Shown here one piece after another: positions 26,884 through 38,338 of a DNA stretch of 64,000 nt; within the stretch, counting starts at the first letter, position 1, and every line of letters starts with the position of its first letter. The position numbers and the translations under genes were made by a program. The notes beneath the pieces were generated by a model. It saw only the letters and a program-made list of their open reading frames with translations. It did not search any database and had not been told where the DNA came from. Origin of the DNA: Cannabis sativa (lineage: Eukaryota; Streptophyta; Magnoliopsida; Rosales; Cannabaceae); contig NC_083605.1 in NCBI RefSeq assembly GCF_029168945.1, positions 21,899,280 to 21,963,279 of the forward strand. Reading direction: 5' to 3'.

Positions 26884-28813
26884 TGTTGGATTTTATGCCC
26901 TAAATAAAACTCATTACAATCTGATTAGTTATCAATTTAGAAGTGAAGTATGATTACATGTATGTTACATGTTTATGGTTTAATACATATACTTGATATA
27001 TGCACAAAATCAGTTAAATCCAAAACATATAGTTATTCACAATTACAGTATCGTCAATACAGTGGAATGTGATTGTGATTATATGATTCAAAAGATTTGG
27101 TCCCTGTTCATCAGTGTTTTGGATTTACACTGATGTGATAATCAGCGATGAAGTATACTTACACTTGGAGTAAGTGTTATGTTCTTTCCAGAACATTGGC
27201 AAAGTATACTGGTTTCGAATGCATGGAGTATTCATTGGACTGGACCGATATTGAACTTGGTTAAAGATATTGTAAACTTACCGTTGTATCTTTCCAAGTC
27301 AATGTTAGAAGTTGATCTTAGATTAAGAGAATCAAAATCCTGATATGCTTAGGCTCAATCTCAGGAGTGCTATTATTGTTCTTTGATTTATTAGTTAAAG
27401 CCTACCTTTGGGTCAGGATAATACATATATTTTGGGAACATGATAGCATAACTGAATGGGAGTGCTAAACATAAATATGGAAATCTATAGCTTCTACTGG
27501 TGTATAGAAGTAAAGTGATGATTCCTTTTGAGCTTAGTTAAATAGAAGTAAATGGATGAGCTCTTGTTTCAGTGACTATATATTAGATCACTAAAACATC
27601 ATTTACAGGTAACTAAGTGTTCAAATGGGCAAAATACATTGAGGGGTGTAAACGGTAAATTGGTCCCGTCTCGATGTAAATCATCTATATAGAGGATCTC
27701 TAAATCACATTAAGATTATAACAATGGTTAAATGAGATAGCATATTGATATCGTGAAACATATGATATGCTCTATATAAGTCTGAGAGTGCAGTTTCGAG
27801 TTCTAAGAGTGGATTCAACGAGGAATTAATAAGTTAGGGATTTACTTGGTAAATCGGTTCAACTTATTGGAAGCTCAGAATATAGTTCCATGGTCCCCAT
27901 TCTAGCTGAGACTATACTGTTTGTAAGACTCTATAATTGATTTATGATTAATCAATTATAATTCTAAAAGTTAGACTATGTCTAATTTGTGAATTCTCAC
28001 AGTTTAGGGATGAAATTGTAAATAAAAGGGTTTCTAGGTTTAATTATTAATTATGAGACTTTGCATGTCTAAATTAATAATTATTTTAAATGGCAATATT
28101 ATTTAATAATCTATTTTTAGTTATTAAATAATTAGTTTTGGCATTTAAATGATTAGAATTGGAAAAATGGCATTTTTGGAGAAATAGAAATAAAATTGAG
28201 GAAACTGCAAAATCCATGTGAGGCCCATACACACCATGGCCGGCCACATGATTGCATGTTTCCCAATTATTATTTTCAATTTAATTTGCCATATAATTTC
28301 TAATCAAAGCCTAGCCTAAATAGGAAAGTGGTGAATCACACTAAATAAGGCAGTTATTCAATTACACAGTAAAAGAGGAAACTGTTTATTTGGAAAGTTG
28401 TGGTCTTCCCTTTTCCTATTTATAGCCGCCCCCTCTCTACTCTTCTTGTGGATGAGAAAACTTTGCTTTGCATTGTGTGTCACACGAAATCAAGAGAAAA
28501 AACAAGAGAGAAATTTCGAAATTCCTAGTGAGAGAGAAGTGCCCACACACATCATTCAGTACCTCATTATAGTTTGGAAGACTGTGAAGGATCACATCCA
28601 ATCAAGAACTTTCAGCTCGCATCTTGATTATACTCGCTACAGAATCAAGGGTTAGAGATCTGAGTGGAAGGAGACATTAATTCCGCTGCAATCACTGTAA
28701 GTTATTCTTAACTTTTATGTGTTTAGTTCATCATTTTAGAAGTTTAATATTAGGTTGTTAAATCAACATACTTGTAAGTAGATCTAAGATCCTGGATAAA
28801 TATAATTCCAACA
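26884..28813 (+). repeat. E2 5' LTR
   Basis: It begins TGTTGGATTTTATGCCC and ends ATTCCAACA. It includes TGGCCGGCCA at 28237-28246 and a TATTTATAG-type TATA-like element near 28418. The short ORF inside it is incidental. Confidence 0.92.
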
Positions 28814-28815
28814 AC

Positions 28816-28828
28816 TGGCACCAGAGCC
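28816..28828 (+). other. E2 primer binding site
   Basis: TGGCACCAGAGCC lies two bases after the LTR end. It is a variant of the initiator Met-tRNA complement. Confidence 0.8.
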
Positions 28829-29166
28829 ATGGTAATTGATTTGCTTGCAAGAAATTTGGACTTAAAACGATTTGCTTGTGATTTGGATGGTTTCATGATG
28901 TGTCATATTGATGTTTGATTGATGTTTGTGAATTCTGGGAAAAATAATTGATTGTCTGTATCTGGAATTATTTTTATTGGATAGTTTGGAAAATTCTAAG
29001 CAATTTACTTTTTACGTAACTCGATTTCGATTTAATTTGAATTAGTTATGAATTTTTGAAAATCGGGAAAAATACGGGTGGTGATCACCCTACCCACGCG
29101 CGCTACGGAAGGGCGTCGGCAGCCTCCCGAGCCGCCGAGGAAACTCGCCGATCTCATTCCTCAGCG

Positions 29167-29193
29167 CGGATGGTATGCAACGCATACCATCCG
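29167..29193 (+). other. E2 leader stem-loop
   Basis: CGGATGGTATGC (29167-29178) pairs perfectly with GCATACCATCCG (29182-29193) around the loop AAC. It lies in a GC-rich island (29070-29205) about 340 bp after the primer binding site, matching the place of the E1 stem-loop. Confidence 0.75.
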
Positions 29194-29205
29194 TACAGTG
29201 TGCTA

Positions 29206-32200
29206 TTTTTCTTCGTTTTCTTCGATTTTTCATGCTATTTCATGGAATTAAATTCCGATTTTTTGTGTAGTTTTGTATGTTGATTTTTGTTTTTCAAATT
29301 TCAAATCTAATTATCAGAAATAAATTAATTTTTAATTTTTTAAAATTAATTTTAGATATTAGTGTAATTTGATTTTGAAAATAGGAAAAATCAAGTTTTG
29401 CTTACCTCTTTTCTTATTTCCTTTAAAATTTGATTATTTTTTTTTAAGGTCAGATATTAATTTTTTTTGGTAACTTGACCTTAATTAAAATAAGATCAAA
29501 ATAATCATGATAATTTTAAAAGAGGAAATAAGGTATTTTTGTTAACTTTTTAAATTTTGTTATTTTTTAATTAAATTAAATTGTAAAACAAGAAAAGGGT
29601 ATGTATTTACCATTTTCTATTTTATTATTTGATTTATTAAATAACATGAAATTTAAAAGGAAAGTTAGCAATTTAATTTTGAAATGCATTTAGGTTACCC
29701 AAAACCTAATTTTTCAAAATGGTAGGTTTAATTTTAATTTTATTTTTCGAAATATAGATTTAAAATTAAATAAATCCTACATCCAACTATCCAGATCTAA
29801 CCTTGTTGCAGGAGTATGTGTTTTAGATTGTTTGTAAGTTTTTTCTAAAACCTATTATTACTTGATCTAAATTGCCAGGGTTAACTTGTTGACAGATCAA
29901 TTGATCTGATTTAACCCATGGTTCAATTGATGATAGATCAAGTAGATAATTTGTAACAGGTAATTTTTACAAACTTCTTTCATCTGTGTATGACCTAGTA
30001 ACATGATAGGATCCATCCAAATCTGTGTGCCTGTGTGAGCCTATATGTTTAATTTCTATTATAAATACATGTAGGTTGTTGTTGCTAAATAAAATGTCAT
30101 AACCTGATAGATTTTATTTAGGCTCATTTAGTTAATGGGCCTATTCAATTAATAACAGTTATTCACTTTAAGGTTAAATTCCTCTCTTTTGGGCCTTATG
30201 TGAGAGTTGGGAGCCTTAGAAGTGGGTGCGACATACTGGACCCAGCCCCCCTCACATGAACAACCCCAATTGTGAAGGCCCATTTGCCTGATTTGGATAA
30301 CTGTGCTAGGTTAATTATACTAGTTTGACCTAATAAAATTGAATAGCAACATAATTAATTTCTTCGAAATTAATTTAAGAAAAACATAGTTTAATGAATT
30401 TCATTTCTAGATAAACTATTTGTATTTTTCTTGTATTTAATTAAATAAAGAATTTTAACTAACTAGATTCTTTCTGAAACTTACTTTTATTATTTCATTA
30501 AATATTCTTATTTAAGTTATGAATTAGTGATTACTAATTTTTCCTTTTAACTTAAATTTGAATATATTTTGATAATAATATTAAGCTGAGGAATTCTAGG
30601 AATTAGTTATTTAAGATTCTTAAAAGATATTATTTTAAGTTGGCTTTAAACTTAAAAAGGGGAATATCTTTAAATTAGGTAGTTACCACCTGATTTTGAT
30701 ATTTAATTAAATTTTGTTTGGAAAATTTTAAGTTTGTATTTATAGATTCTTTCTATAATAACTTAAATCAGATATTTTCCAAATCTTGAAAAGATACTTA
30801 GTAGAATTGAGATATTTTCTAGATAGTTATTTCTATACTAATTATTATTTCTAATATAGGAAAATATCATTGATTGTGAAATTAATTGTTTAATAATTAA
30901 TTCTGGTACAATTCAATTAAGGATATTTTTCCTTGTATTAAATTGGAAATTAATGATTAAGCCTTCTCTATACTTAATTATTTATTTCCTGAATTTAATA
31001 CATTTAATTAAATTGAAAATTAAATATCTAAGTTGATTTTCATAATGATACTTAGATATTGTTATTTTCATGATATTTAATTAAATAAGAAAATTATTTT
31101 AAGTTGGGTATTTCCATAACAACTTAAATTTGAATAATTTTCAAAATATATTCTATTTATTTTATTAATCATTTTTTCAAAATTGCATTTAATTATGCAA
31201 GATGATTTTGAATTTATCTTGAAAGATAGATTGAAGTTGTAAATTAATTATTTTAATTAATTTTGAATCAACTTAAATCAATGATCTTTTCATTTAATGA
31301 TTAATTTAAAATAAAGGAACTGAAATATATTATTAGAAATTGGATTAATTAGTCAAGAAAATCTAGATAGATAATATTTTTGCTTGAAGTATTTTTTCTA
31401 AGTAAAGTTTGATTTATTTTAAATGTATTTCGAAAATCATATATTTTTGGAAATACAATATATATATTTGTAGAAAATTTTAATTTGAGTTGCAAATTAA
31501 TTTAAATTAATACAACTTAAATTAAGTAATTTTCTTAATATTTGTTGGAAAATTAACACTAAGATGGAAATAATTCATTTTATTTTCTTAACCATCTAAG
31601 TTTAATTTTACAAATATTAAATTAAATTTTTTATTTAGATTCTATTCTAAATTTAAAATTTAATAAATATATATAGATTTAAAATAAATAAATAATAGAA
31701 GAAAATACAATTTAAATAATGAGCTTTATTATTTTGAGATATTCGATCTCCATTGTTGGTTTTACATAGCTATTGTTTTAGTGAGTAATCCTCCCTAATG
31801 GAGGAACGTTCATTAGCAAGTTAGCGCCGTTTAATCTCGAAAGATAAGTATGTTTGTAAGTGTTTTATATTGGTATTGATCACCCTAATGGTGGGTACTG
31901 TATAAGACTTACAAACATATGAAACAATGGTAGAAGCTCATGAAATAAGAATGACCTTGACTCTCGCCTAAACGGGACAACGTCGGATTCTCTTTTCGAT
32001 CGAATAAAAGGTTGCTAGAATGTTTGCCATTTTAGATGAGCTGACAACTCTATTCGATGAATGATAGCTTTGACTCTCGCCTAAACGGGACACTGATATC
32101 AGTTTGTTGAAAACCTTGGAAATTATTTAGGATTGATTTTTTTTTTTGTATTTTCTCTAGTCATTCCTACTTGCTATGTGCTAATAATTTCTAAATGAGA

Positions 32201-32250
32201 TTTTGTGATAAACCATAATTGATATCTATGTGTTATCTTGTAGTATCCTG
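29206..32250 (+). other. E2 AT-rich leader with conserved islands
   Basis: No coding sequence was seen. Islands at about 29990-30300 and 31715-32110 match E1 (19500-19830 and 21110-21500). The second carries CTCTCGCCTAAACGGGAC twice (near 31970 and 32070). Confidence 0.65.
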
Positions 32251-32251
32251 A

Positions 32252-33128
32252 ATTACAATGTCAAATCCCATGTTGTCACTCTTAACTGAAAAATAAGCTA
32301 AATGGGTCTAACTTCCCAAAGTGGAGAGAGAACATTCATATTGCTCTCATAGGTGAAAGTGCCTCGTTTGTGTTGACTGAGCCGTCCCCTGAGCAGCCAA
32401 GTGACAATGCAACCAAAACTATGAAAGAGAAGTTCGAGTGTTGGCATAATGCTAACAATAAAGCTCGTTACTTCATGCTTTCTAGCATGGTTGACACCTT
32501 GAAAACAAGGTTGCAAAACATCACACGGCCGCGTAAATCATGACGCAGCTTAACTAAGCTATTCGCATGGCATCTATCCGGTCTGCGTTTTGACGCGACT
32601 AAGAAATTTATCAACGCACGGATGGAACCCCATCGAATGTGCGTGATCACCTTCTCCAGATGGCTAGTTATTTCCGGAAGCCGTAATCATGGTGCTGAAA
32701 TGGATCAGACTACTCAAATGAGTCTCATCTTGAATAGCCTGACTCCAGATTTTCTGCCATACACATCAAATTATGTCATGAATAAGAAGGAGCAAGACTT
32801 TCATACTTTAGTCAATGACCTTCAGACATATGAAAATTTGATTGGAGGTCCCAAGAAAAGAGGGAATAAACCTCAGTATTCTGGAAACGGTAATAAGACG
32901 AGTAATCCTGAGGCACTTGTTGCTTCTACTTCCAAATCCAATCATAAGAAGAAGTGGAAAAATGCCAAGAAGCGAGCTCAAGCTGCGAATGCAGCTAGGA
33001 ACAAAAATGCTGGAGCTTCTGGCAATACACCAAAAGGAAAGTGTTTCTACTGCAATGAGAAAGGCCATTGGAAATCCCAATGTCCTAAGTATCTCGCAAA
33101 GAAACAAGGTATTTTCTTAATAAACTGA
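32252..33128 (+). pseudogene. E2 Copia gag remnant with CCHC zinc knuckle
   Basis: A start ATGTCAAATCCC at 32259 leads into a Copia gag-like reading that shifts frame near 32290, stops near 32540 and shifts again near 32640. The last segment is open for 168 codons: NSLTPDFLPYTSNYVMNK, a basic stretch, then the knuckle CFYCNEKGHWKSQC (C-x2-C-x4-H-x4-C) near 33040-33082. Gag coats the element RNA; the knuckle binds nucleic acid. The family resembles UBN2-type gag of Tork/Angela-like Copia elements; the clade is tentative. Confidence 0.8.
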
Positions 33129-34914
33129 TGTGTTTTTAGTGAATTATTATCCTTTTGGATTATTAATTACGACTACTAACCTTGTTTATTATTCTTCTTA
33201 TAAAAAAGCTTCTTAAACTCGGTGTCGTCTTAGCGAGTTGGATTAGAAAGCTGGATGGTGGATGGAGATTGTCTACAATAAAGAAGAAGCTCTTTCATTT
33301 GAATTAATTGTTTAGTTTTTCAAACAATTTGGATTTCAAGTTTTGGGAACTTAATTCCCTGTTTGGTTCTCATAAATATTGCAAACAATTTTTTTGGGTT
33401 TATAATAAAATATCTTTTTCAATTATATTGCAACTTATGAGTTGAGCTTCAGTACTTTATCTTATCTATTACCGATTATTATATTTATCATGTTTGAATG
33501 TGTATGTATTTTTATTATTGATGCAAATTCAAAAGGTATTTAAACTCCTTACAGAGTTATTACTACATAAACACTAGAAATTATTTCTATGTTTATGAAT
33601 AATTGTTAGTTCCAAAAACAATTATTTGAGAATTTGTTTAATAAAAAGATCTTTTGATCTGATAGGGGTGGAGAAAAGTTAAGAATAATATGCAGTTCAA
33701 ACGATTTTTTATATCTAATGAACTCTGGATTATATTCAACTCCACAGACTCTCTATCACACTTCGAGATTTACAACCTTTAGGGGTGGACCATAATCTCT
33801 ATAAACTTAGGGGTGGATTTTATTCTACAAGCACTTTGTGACACATAATTTTAAACATGGAAATAATATAATAAATTAGCTATTATCGAATAAATCCTTG
33901 ATCTTGATTATATGTTCCAGTTAGATTTCTTTGTAATAGTTATTGATACCATTAAAGTTCTTTGATAATGTTTCACATTACCTTGGTTGAGTGGGAGAAT
34001 ATTAAAATTCTTTACCCATCTTTGTTTGGTTGATAATTGTGATAGGAACTTAAGAACACCTCTGATAAAAACAAGTCTAACCATTCACATGGATAGAAAC
34101 AACTTATCAGAATTATGAGAGTAAGATAGAAGAATTCTTGCACAGTCTATTCGAAAGACTTGATTCAAGATGTCTATTTCTCATAACATTTTATGGTATC
34201 TTGATTTGATTGCTTAAATCTCTAGCAAGTATTTTACACTTCAAATACTAGACTGCTATGTTGTTGACCTAATCTTAAAGAAACTTGTAGTTTCAGCTTA
34301 GGATAATAAGTCACAATGAGATGTTCCCAGAAACAATAGTAAAAAGGTTTAAAGTTTCTAACCAGATATCTGCTATTGAGTGGGAGCCATCTGAGATGTA
34401 ATCAAATGGGGAACATTAGGGGACAATCAAGAAAGATTTACAAAAGTGACGTATATGTTATTAAGGAACTATGCATTAGTGATCCTGATATGCACACCGA
34501 CTCATTAAAAAATTGTGAGATGGTGGTTACTCTAGGGGTGGAGGAATCATTATAGAAGAGTGTTAAAACCCATCTATAATAATTCAAGCTTCATCAGAGA
34601 AGATATAACTTTGTAAATTCAAAATTACCAGAAAGTTATTTTACTGAAGAAAATTCTACACTGCTTTATCTCAATTCCAAATTTTAAAGTTTGAGAGATA
34701 TGTCTTCTGGTCGTTCAGATGTACTTAATGGGCAGTAAGGATTTCAGTAACCCTTGATGAGTAAAGCATAAGTTAGGGAGGTTTCATGAGTCTTATGAAC
34801 CTGGTTCCAGATATATGGGTGGATTCAGATATACTACACTTGATCAGAGGATCAAAGATTGATTGTAATGCACAACTTGTTTTATGTTAGTGCAAGTGGG
34901 AGTTTGTTGAGTTT
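33129..34914 (+). pseudogene. E2 degenerate pol remnant
   Basis: Only short phrases survive. An integrase-like sequence at about 33650-33730 matches the E1 remnant near 22580. RT/RNase H-like phrases occur at about 34380-34600. Stops occur in all frames. The polypurine tract (AAGTGGGAG, 34904-34912) closes the interior. Confidence 0.55.
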
Positions 34915-36838
34915 TATGCCCTAAATAAAACTCATTACAATCTGATTAGTTATCAATTTAGAAGTGAAGTATGATTACATGTATGTTACATGTTTATGGT
35001 TTAATACATATACTTGATATATGCACAAAATCGCTAAATCCGTAACATATAGTTATTCACAATTACAAGATCGTCAATACAAAGTGGAATGTGATTGTGA
35101 TTATATGATTCAAAAGATTTGGTCCCCGTTCATCGTTGTTTTGGATTTACACTGATGTGATAATCAACGATGAAGTATACTTACACTTGGAGTAAGTGTT
35201 ATGTTCTTTCCAGAACATTGGCAAAGTATACTGGTTTCGAATGCATGGAGTATGCATTGGACTGGACCGATATTGAACTTGGTTAAAGATACTGTAAACT
35301 TACCGTTGTATCTTTCCAAGTCAATGTCAGAAGTTGATCTTAGATTAAGAGAATCTAAATCCTGATATGCTTAGGCTCAATCTCAGGAGTGCTATTATTG
35401 TTCTTTGATTTATTAGTTAAAGCCTACCTTTGGGTCACGATAATACATATATTTTGGGAACATGATAGCATAACTGAATGGGAGTGCTAAACATAAATAT
35501 GGAAATCTATAGCTTCTACTGGTGTATAGAAGTAAAGTGATGATTCCTTTTGAGCTTAGTTAAATAGAAGTAAATGGATGAGCTCTTTTTCGACTATATA
35601 TTAGATCACTAAACACCATTTACAGGTAACTAAGTGTTCAAATGGGCAAAATACATTGAGGGGTGTAAATGGTAAATTGGTCCCGTCTCGATGTAAATCA
35701 TCTATATAGAGGATCTCTAAATCACATTAAGATTATAACAATGGTTAAATGAGATAGCATATTGATATCGTGAAACATATGATATGCTCTATATAAGTCT
35801 GAGAGTGCAGTTTCGAGTTCTAAGAGTGGATTCAACGAGGAATTAATAAGTTAGGGATTTACTTGGTAAATCGGTTCAACTTATTGGAAGCTCAGAATAT
35901 AGTTCCATGGTCCCCATTCTAGCTGAGACTATACTGTTTGTAAGACTCTATAATTGATTTATGATTAATCAATTATAATTCTAAAAGTTAGACTATGTCT
36001 AATTTGTGAATTCTCGCGCTTAGTGGATGAAATTGTAAATAAAAGGGTTTCTAGGTTTAATTATTAATTATGAGACTTTGCATGTCTAAATTAATAATTA
36101 TTTTAAATGGCAATATTATTTAATAATCTATTTTTAGTTATTAAATAATTAGTTTTGGCATTTAAATGATTAGAATTGGAAAAATGGCATTTTTGGAGAA
36201 ATAGAAATAAAATTGAGGAAACTGCAAAATCCATGTGAGGCCCATACACACCATGGCCGGCCACATGATTGCATGTTTCCCAATTATTATTTTCAATTTA
36301 ATTTGCCATATAATTGCTAATCAAAGCCTAGCCTAAATAGGAAAGTGGTGAATCACACTAAATAAGGCAGTTATTCAATTACACAGTAAAAGAGGAAACT
36401 GTTTATTTGGAAAGTTGTGGTCTTCCCTTTTCCTATTTATAGCCGCCCCCTCTCTACTCTTCTTGTGGATGAGAAAACTTTGCTTTGCATTGTGTGTCAC
36501 ACGAAATCAAGAGAGAAAACAAGAGAAAAATTTCGAAATTCCTAGTGAGAGAGAAGTGCCCACACACATCATTCAGTACCTCATTATAGTTTGGAAGACT
36601 GTGAAGGATCACATCCAACTGAAGAACTTTTGGGCTCAGATCTTGATTATACTCGCTGGCGTACAAGAATCAAGGGTTAGAGATCTGAGTGGAAGGAGAC
36701 ATTAATTCCGCTGCAATCACTGTAAGTTATTCTTAACTTTTATGTGTTTAGTTCATCGTTTTAGAAGTTCAATATTAGGTTGTTAAATCAACATACTTGT
36801 AAGTAGATCTAAGATCCTGGATAAATATAATTCCAACA
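34915..36838 (+). repeat. E2 3' LTR
   Basis: This is nearly identical to 26884-28813. Nearly all differences are small patches at CAG/CTG or CG sites. TGGCCGGCCA is at 36254-36263. Confidence 0.92.
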
Positions 36839-38338
36839 AACCCCCCTTTATGCTTATGCAGACAAAGTTTATCCCAACTCTTCCAATGAATATCTTGGCC
36901 TTATGAAGACTTCGTATGCCACCAATATCTACCCATAAGCCGATCCATATCTTTGCAAATTACCAAAGGGATCAAGAACACACTCATAGCATAAGTCGGT
37001 AAAGATTGAATAACCGAGTTCATAAGCACTTCCTTACCCGCTCTAGACAGGAGCTTACTATCCCAATTGTAAATTCTTTTCCTCACTTTCTCTTTTAGAA
37101 AGCTGAAAGTGACATTCTTATTTCTCCCCACCATACTAGGCAGCCCAAGATAAAAACTATGATCATCCGCCGCCCTCATATGAAGAGTAGACAAAATAGA
37201 ATCACGAGTCCCCGCATCGGTATTAGAACTGAAGAAAATAGAAGACTTACTAAGGTTCACCTTCTTGCCCGACACCCTCTCAAAAGTATTAAGCAACTCC
37301 AGGACCTGTTGAGCCTCTTCTCTGTTTGCCTTACAATAGAAAAAGCTGTCATCAACGAACAATATATGGGAAACACAAGGAGCCCCCCCTAGCCACCCGA
37401 CAACCATGAAGCCACTTCCTCTCCTCAGACAACCAAATAAGAGCAGACAAACCTTCTGCATAGATGATAAACAGATACGACGACAACGGATCTCCCTAAC
37501 GGATTCCCTAAGATGGGACAGTAGGACCCAAACTTTCTCCACCATGAACAATATTATACGAAAATCGTTTGAACACATTCCATGATCATGTCAACCCAAG
37601 CCTCCGTAAAGCCCATCCGTAATAAAATAGCTTGTAAGAAAGACCATTCCATCCTATCATATGCCTTACTCATATCAAGTTTTAAAGCCATACAACCATT
37701 CTTCCCCTGTTGCTTACGTCTAAGATAATGTAATATCTCAAACGAAATAAGAACATTGTCAGTAGTGAGCCTACCAGGAATAAAAGCACTCTGAAACTTC
37801 GAGATGACCTTCAATAATAGGCTTTTAAGCCAATTAGCCATGACTTTCGAAATGATTTTATACGATACATTACAAAGAGCAATAGGCCTCAGATCACCCA
37901 TAACAGAAGGAGACTTCTTCTTCGGAATGAGAACGAGATTAGTAGCATTTAGACCCCGAGGCATGGACTTAGATCAGAAGAAATCCTGAACCATCTTGAC
38001 AACATCTTTACCCACAATATGCCAACACTTCTGGTAGAAAGCAGGCGTCAATCCATCAGGCCCAGGTGACTTGTCTGGGTGCATTTGGAAGACAGCATGC
38101 CTTACCTCCTCCTCCAAAATTGGTTGTAAAAGAGTAACATTATTCTCAGATGTTATGGATGGTTGTATAACATCAAGAACTTCAGCACAATTCGACCCCA
38201 TAGAATGAAAAATATCTGCGTAATAGTCTACCATAACCTGAGATAGAACCGACCCCCACTAAACTCAAGAACCGGTCTCATCTTTTATAAATTCATGAAT
38301 GAAATTATTTTTCCTTCTTGAGCTACCAGCAGCATGAA
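36839..38338 (-). pseudogene. LINE retrotransposon, 5'-most surviving piece (reverse transcriptase)
   Basis: This is an L1-type reverse transcriptase read leftwards. From 38330, FHAAGSSRRKNNF is followed by the pre-RT segment with PDKSPGPDG (38234-37974). Then come [23 protein letters not shown] and [12 protein letters not shown] with [10 protein letters not shown] (37964-37554). After a frameshift, ILFVDD (the catalytic Asp pair, usual plant form FADD), KVNLSKS, YLGLP and LLSRAGKEVLMNS follow (37578-36901). ORF1 and the endonuclease domain are absent. The 5' side ends at a junction with Copia element E3. Frameshifts and stops make it dead. Confidence 0.9.

Larger units (their letters stand above)
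26884..36838 (+). mobile_element. Ty1/Copia LTR retrotransposon E2, decayed interior, inserted in the LINE
   Basis: Element of 9955 bp with LTRs of about 1.93 kb. Flanks are AACCT (26879-26883) and AACCC (36839-36843), a duplication with one change, and removing the element restores the LINE frame. The primer binding site is TGGCACCAGAGCC and the polypurine tract AAGTGGGAG. Interior order: 3.4-kb leader (28814-32250), gag remnant with a zinc knuckle (32252-33128), then pol remnants (33640-34860). The LTRs are nearly identical, so insertion was recent although the genes are broken. It shares leader islands and LTR motifs with E1 (same family, different subfamily). Confidence 0.92.

Noticed and set aside
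28398..28655. 85-codon reading, found again at 36415-36705 with 96 codons
   Set aside because: Both lie in the two LTRs of E2, so the repetition reflects LTR duplication. There are no family features, and the copies differ by frame-altering patches.
13350..38338. Three LINE pieces as three separate insertions
   Set aside because: The readings join in register after removing E1 and E2 with one target duplication each, so one element is simpler.
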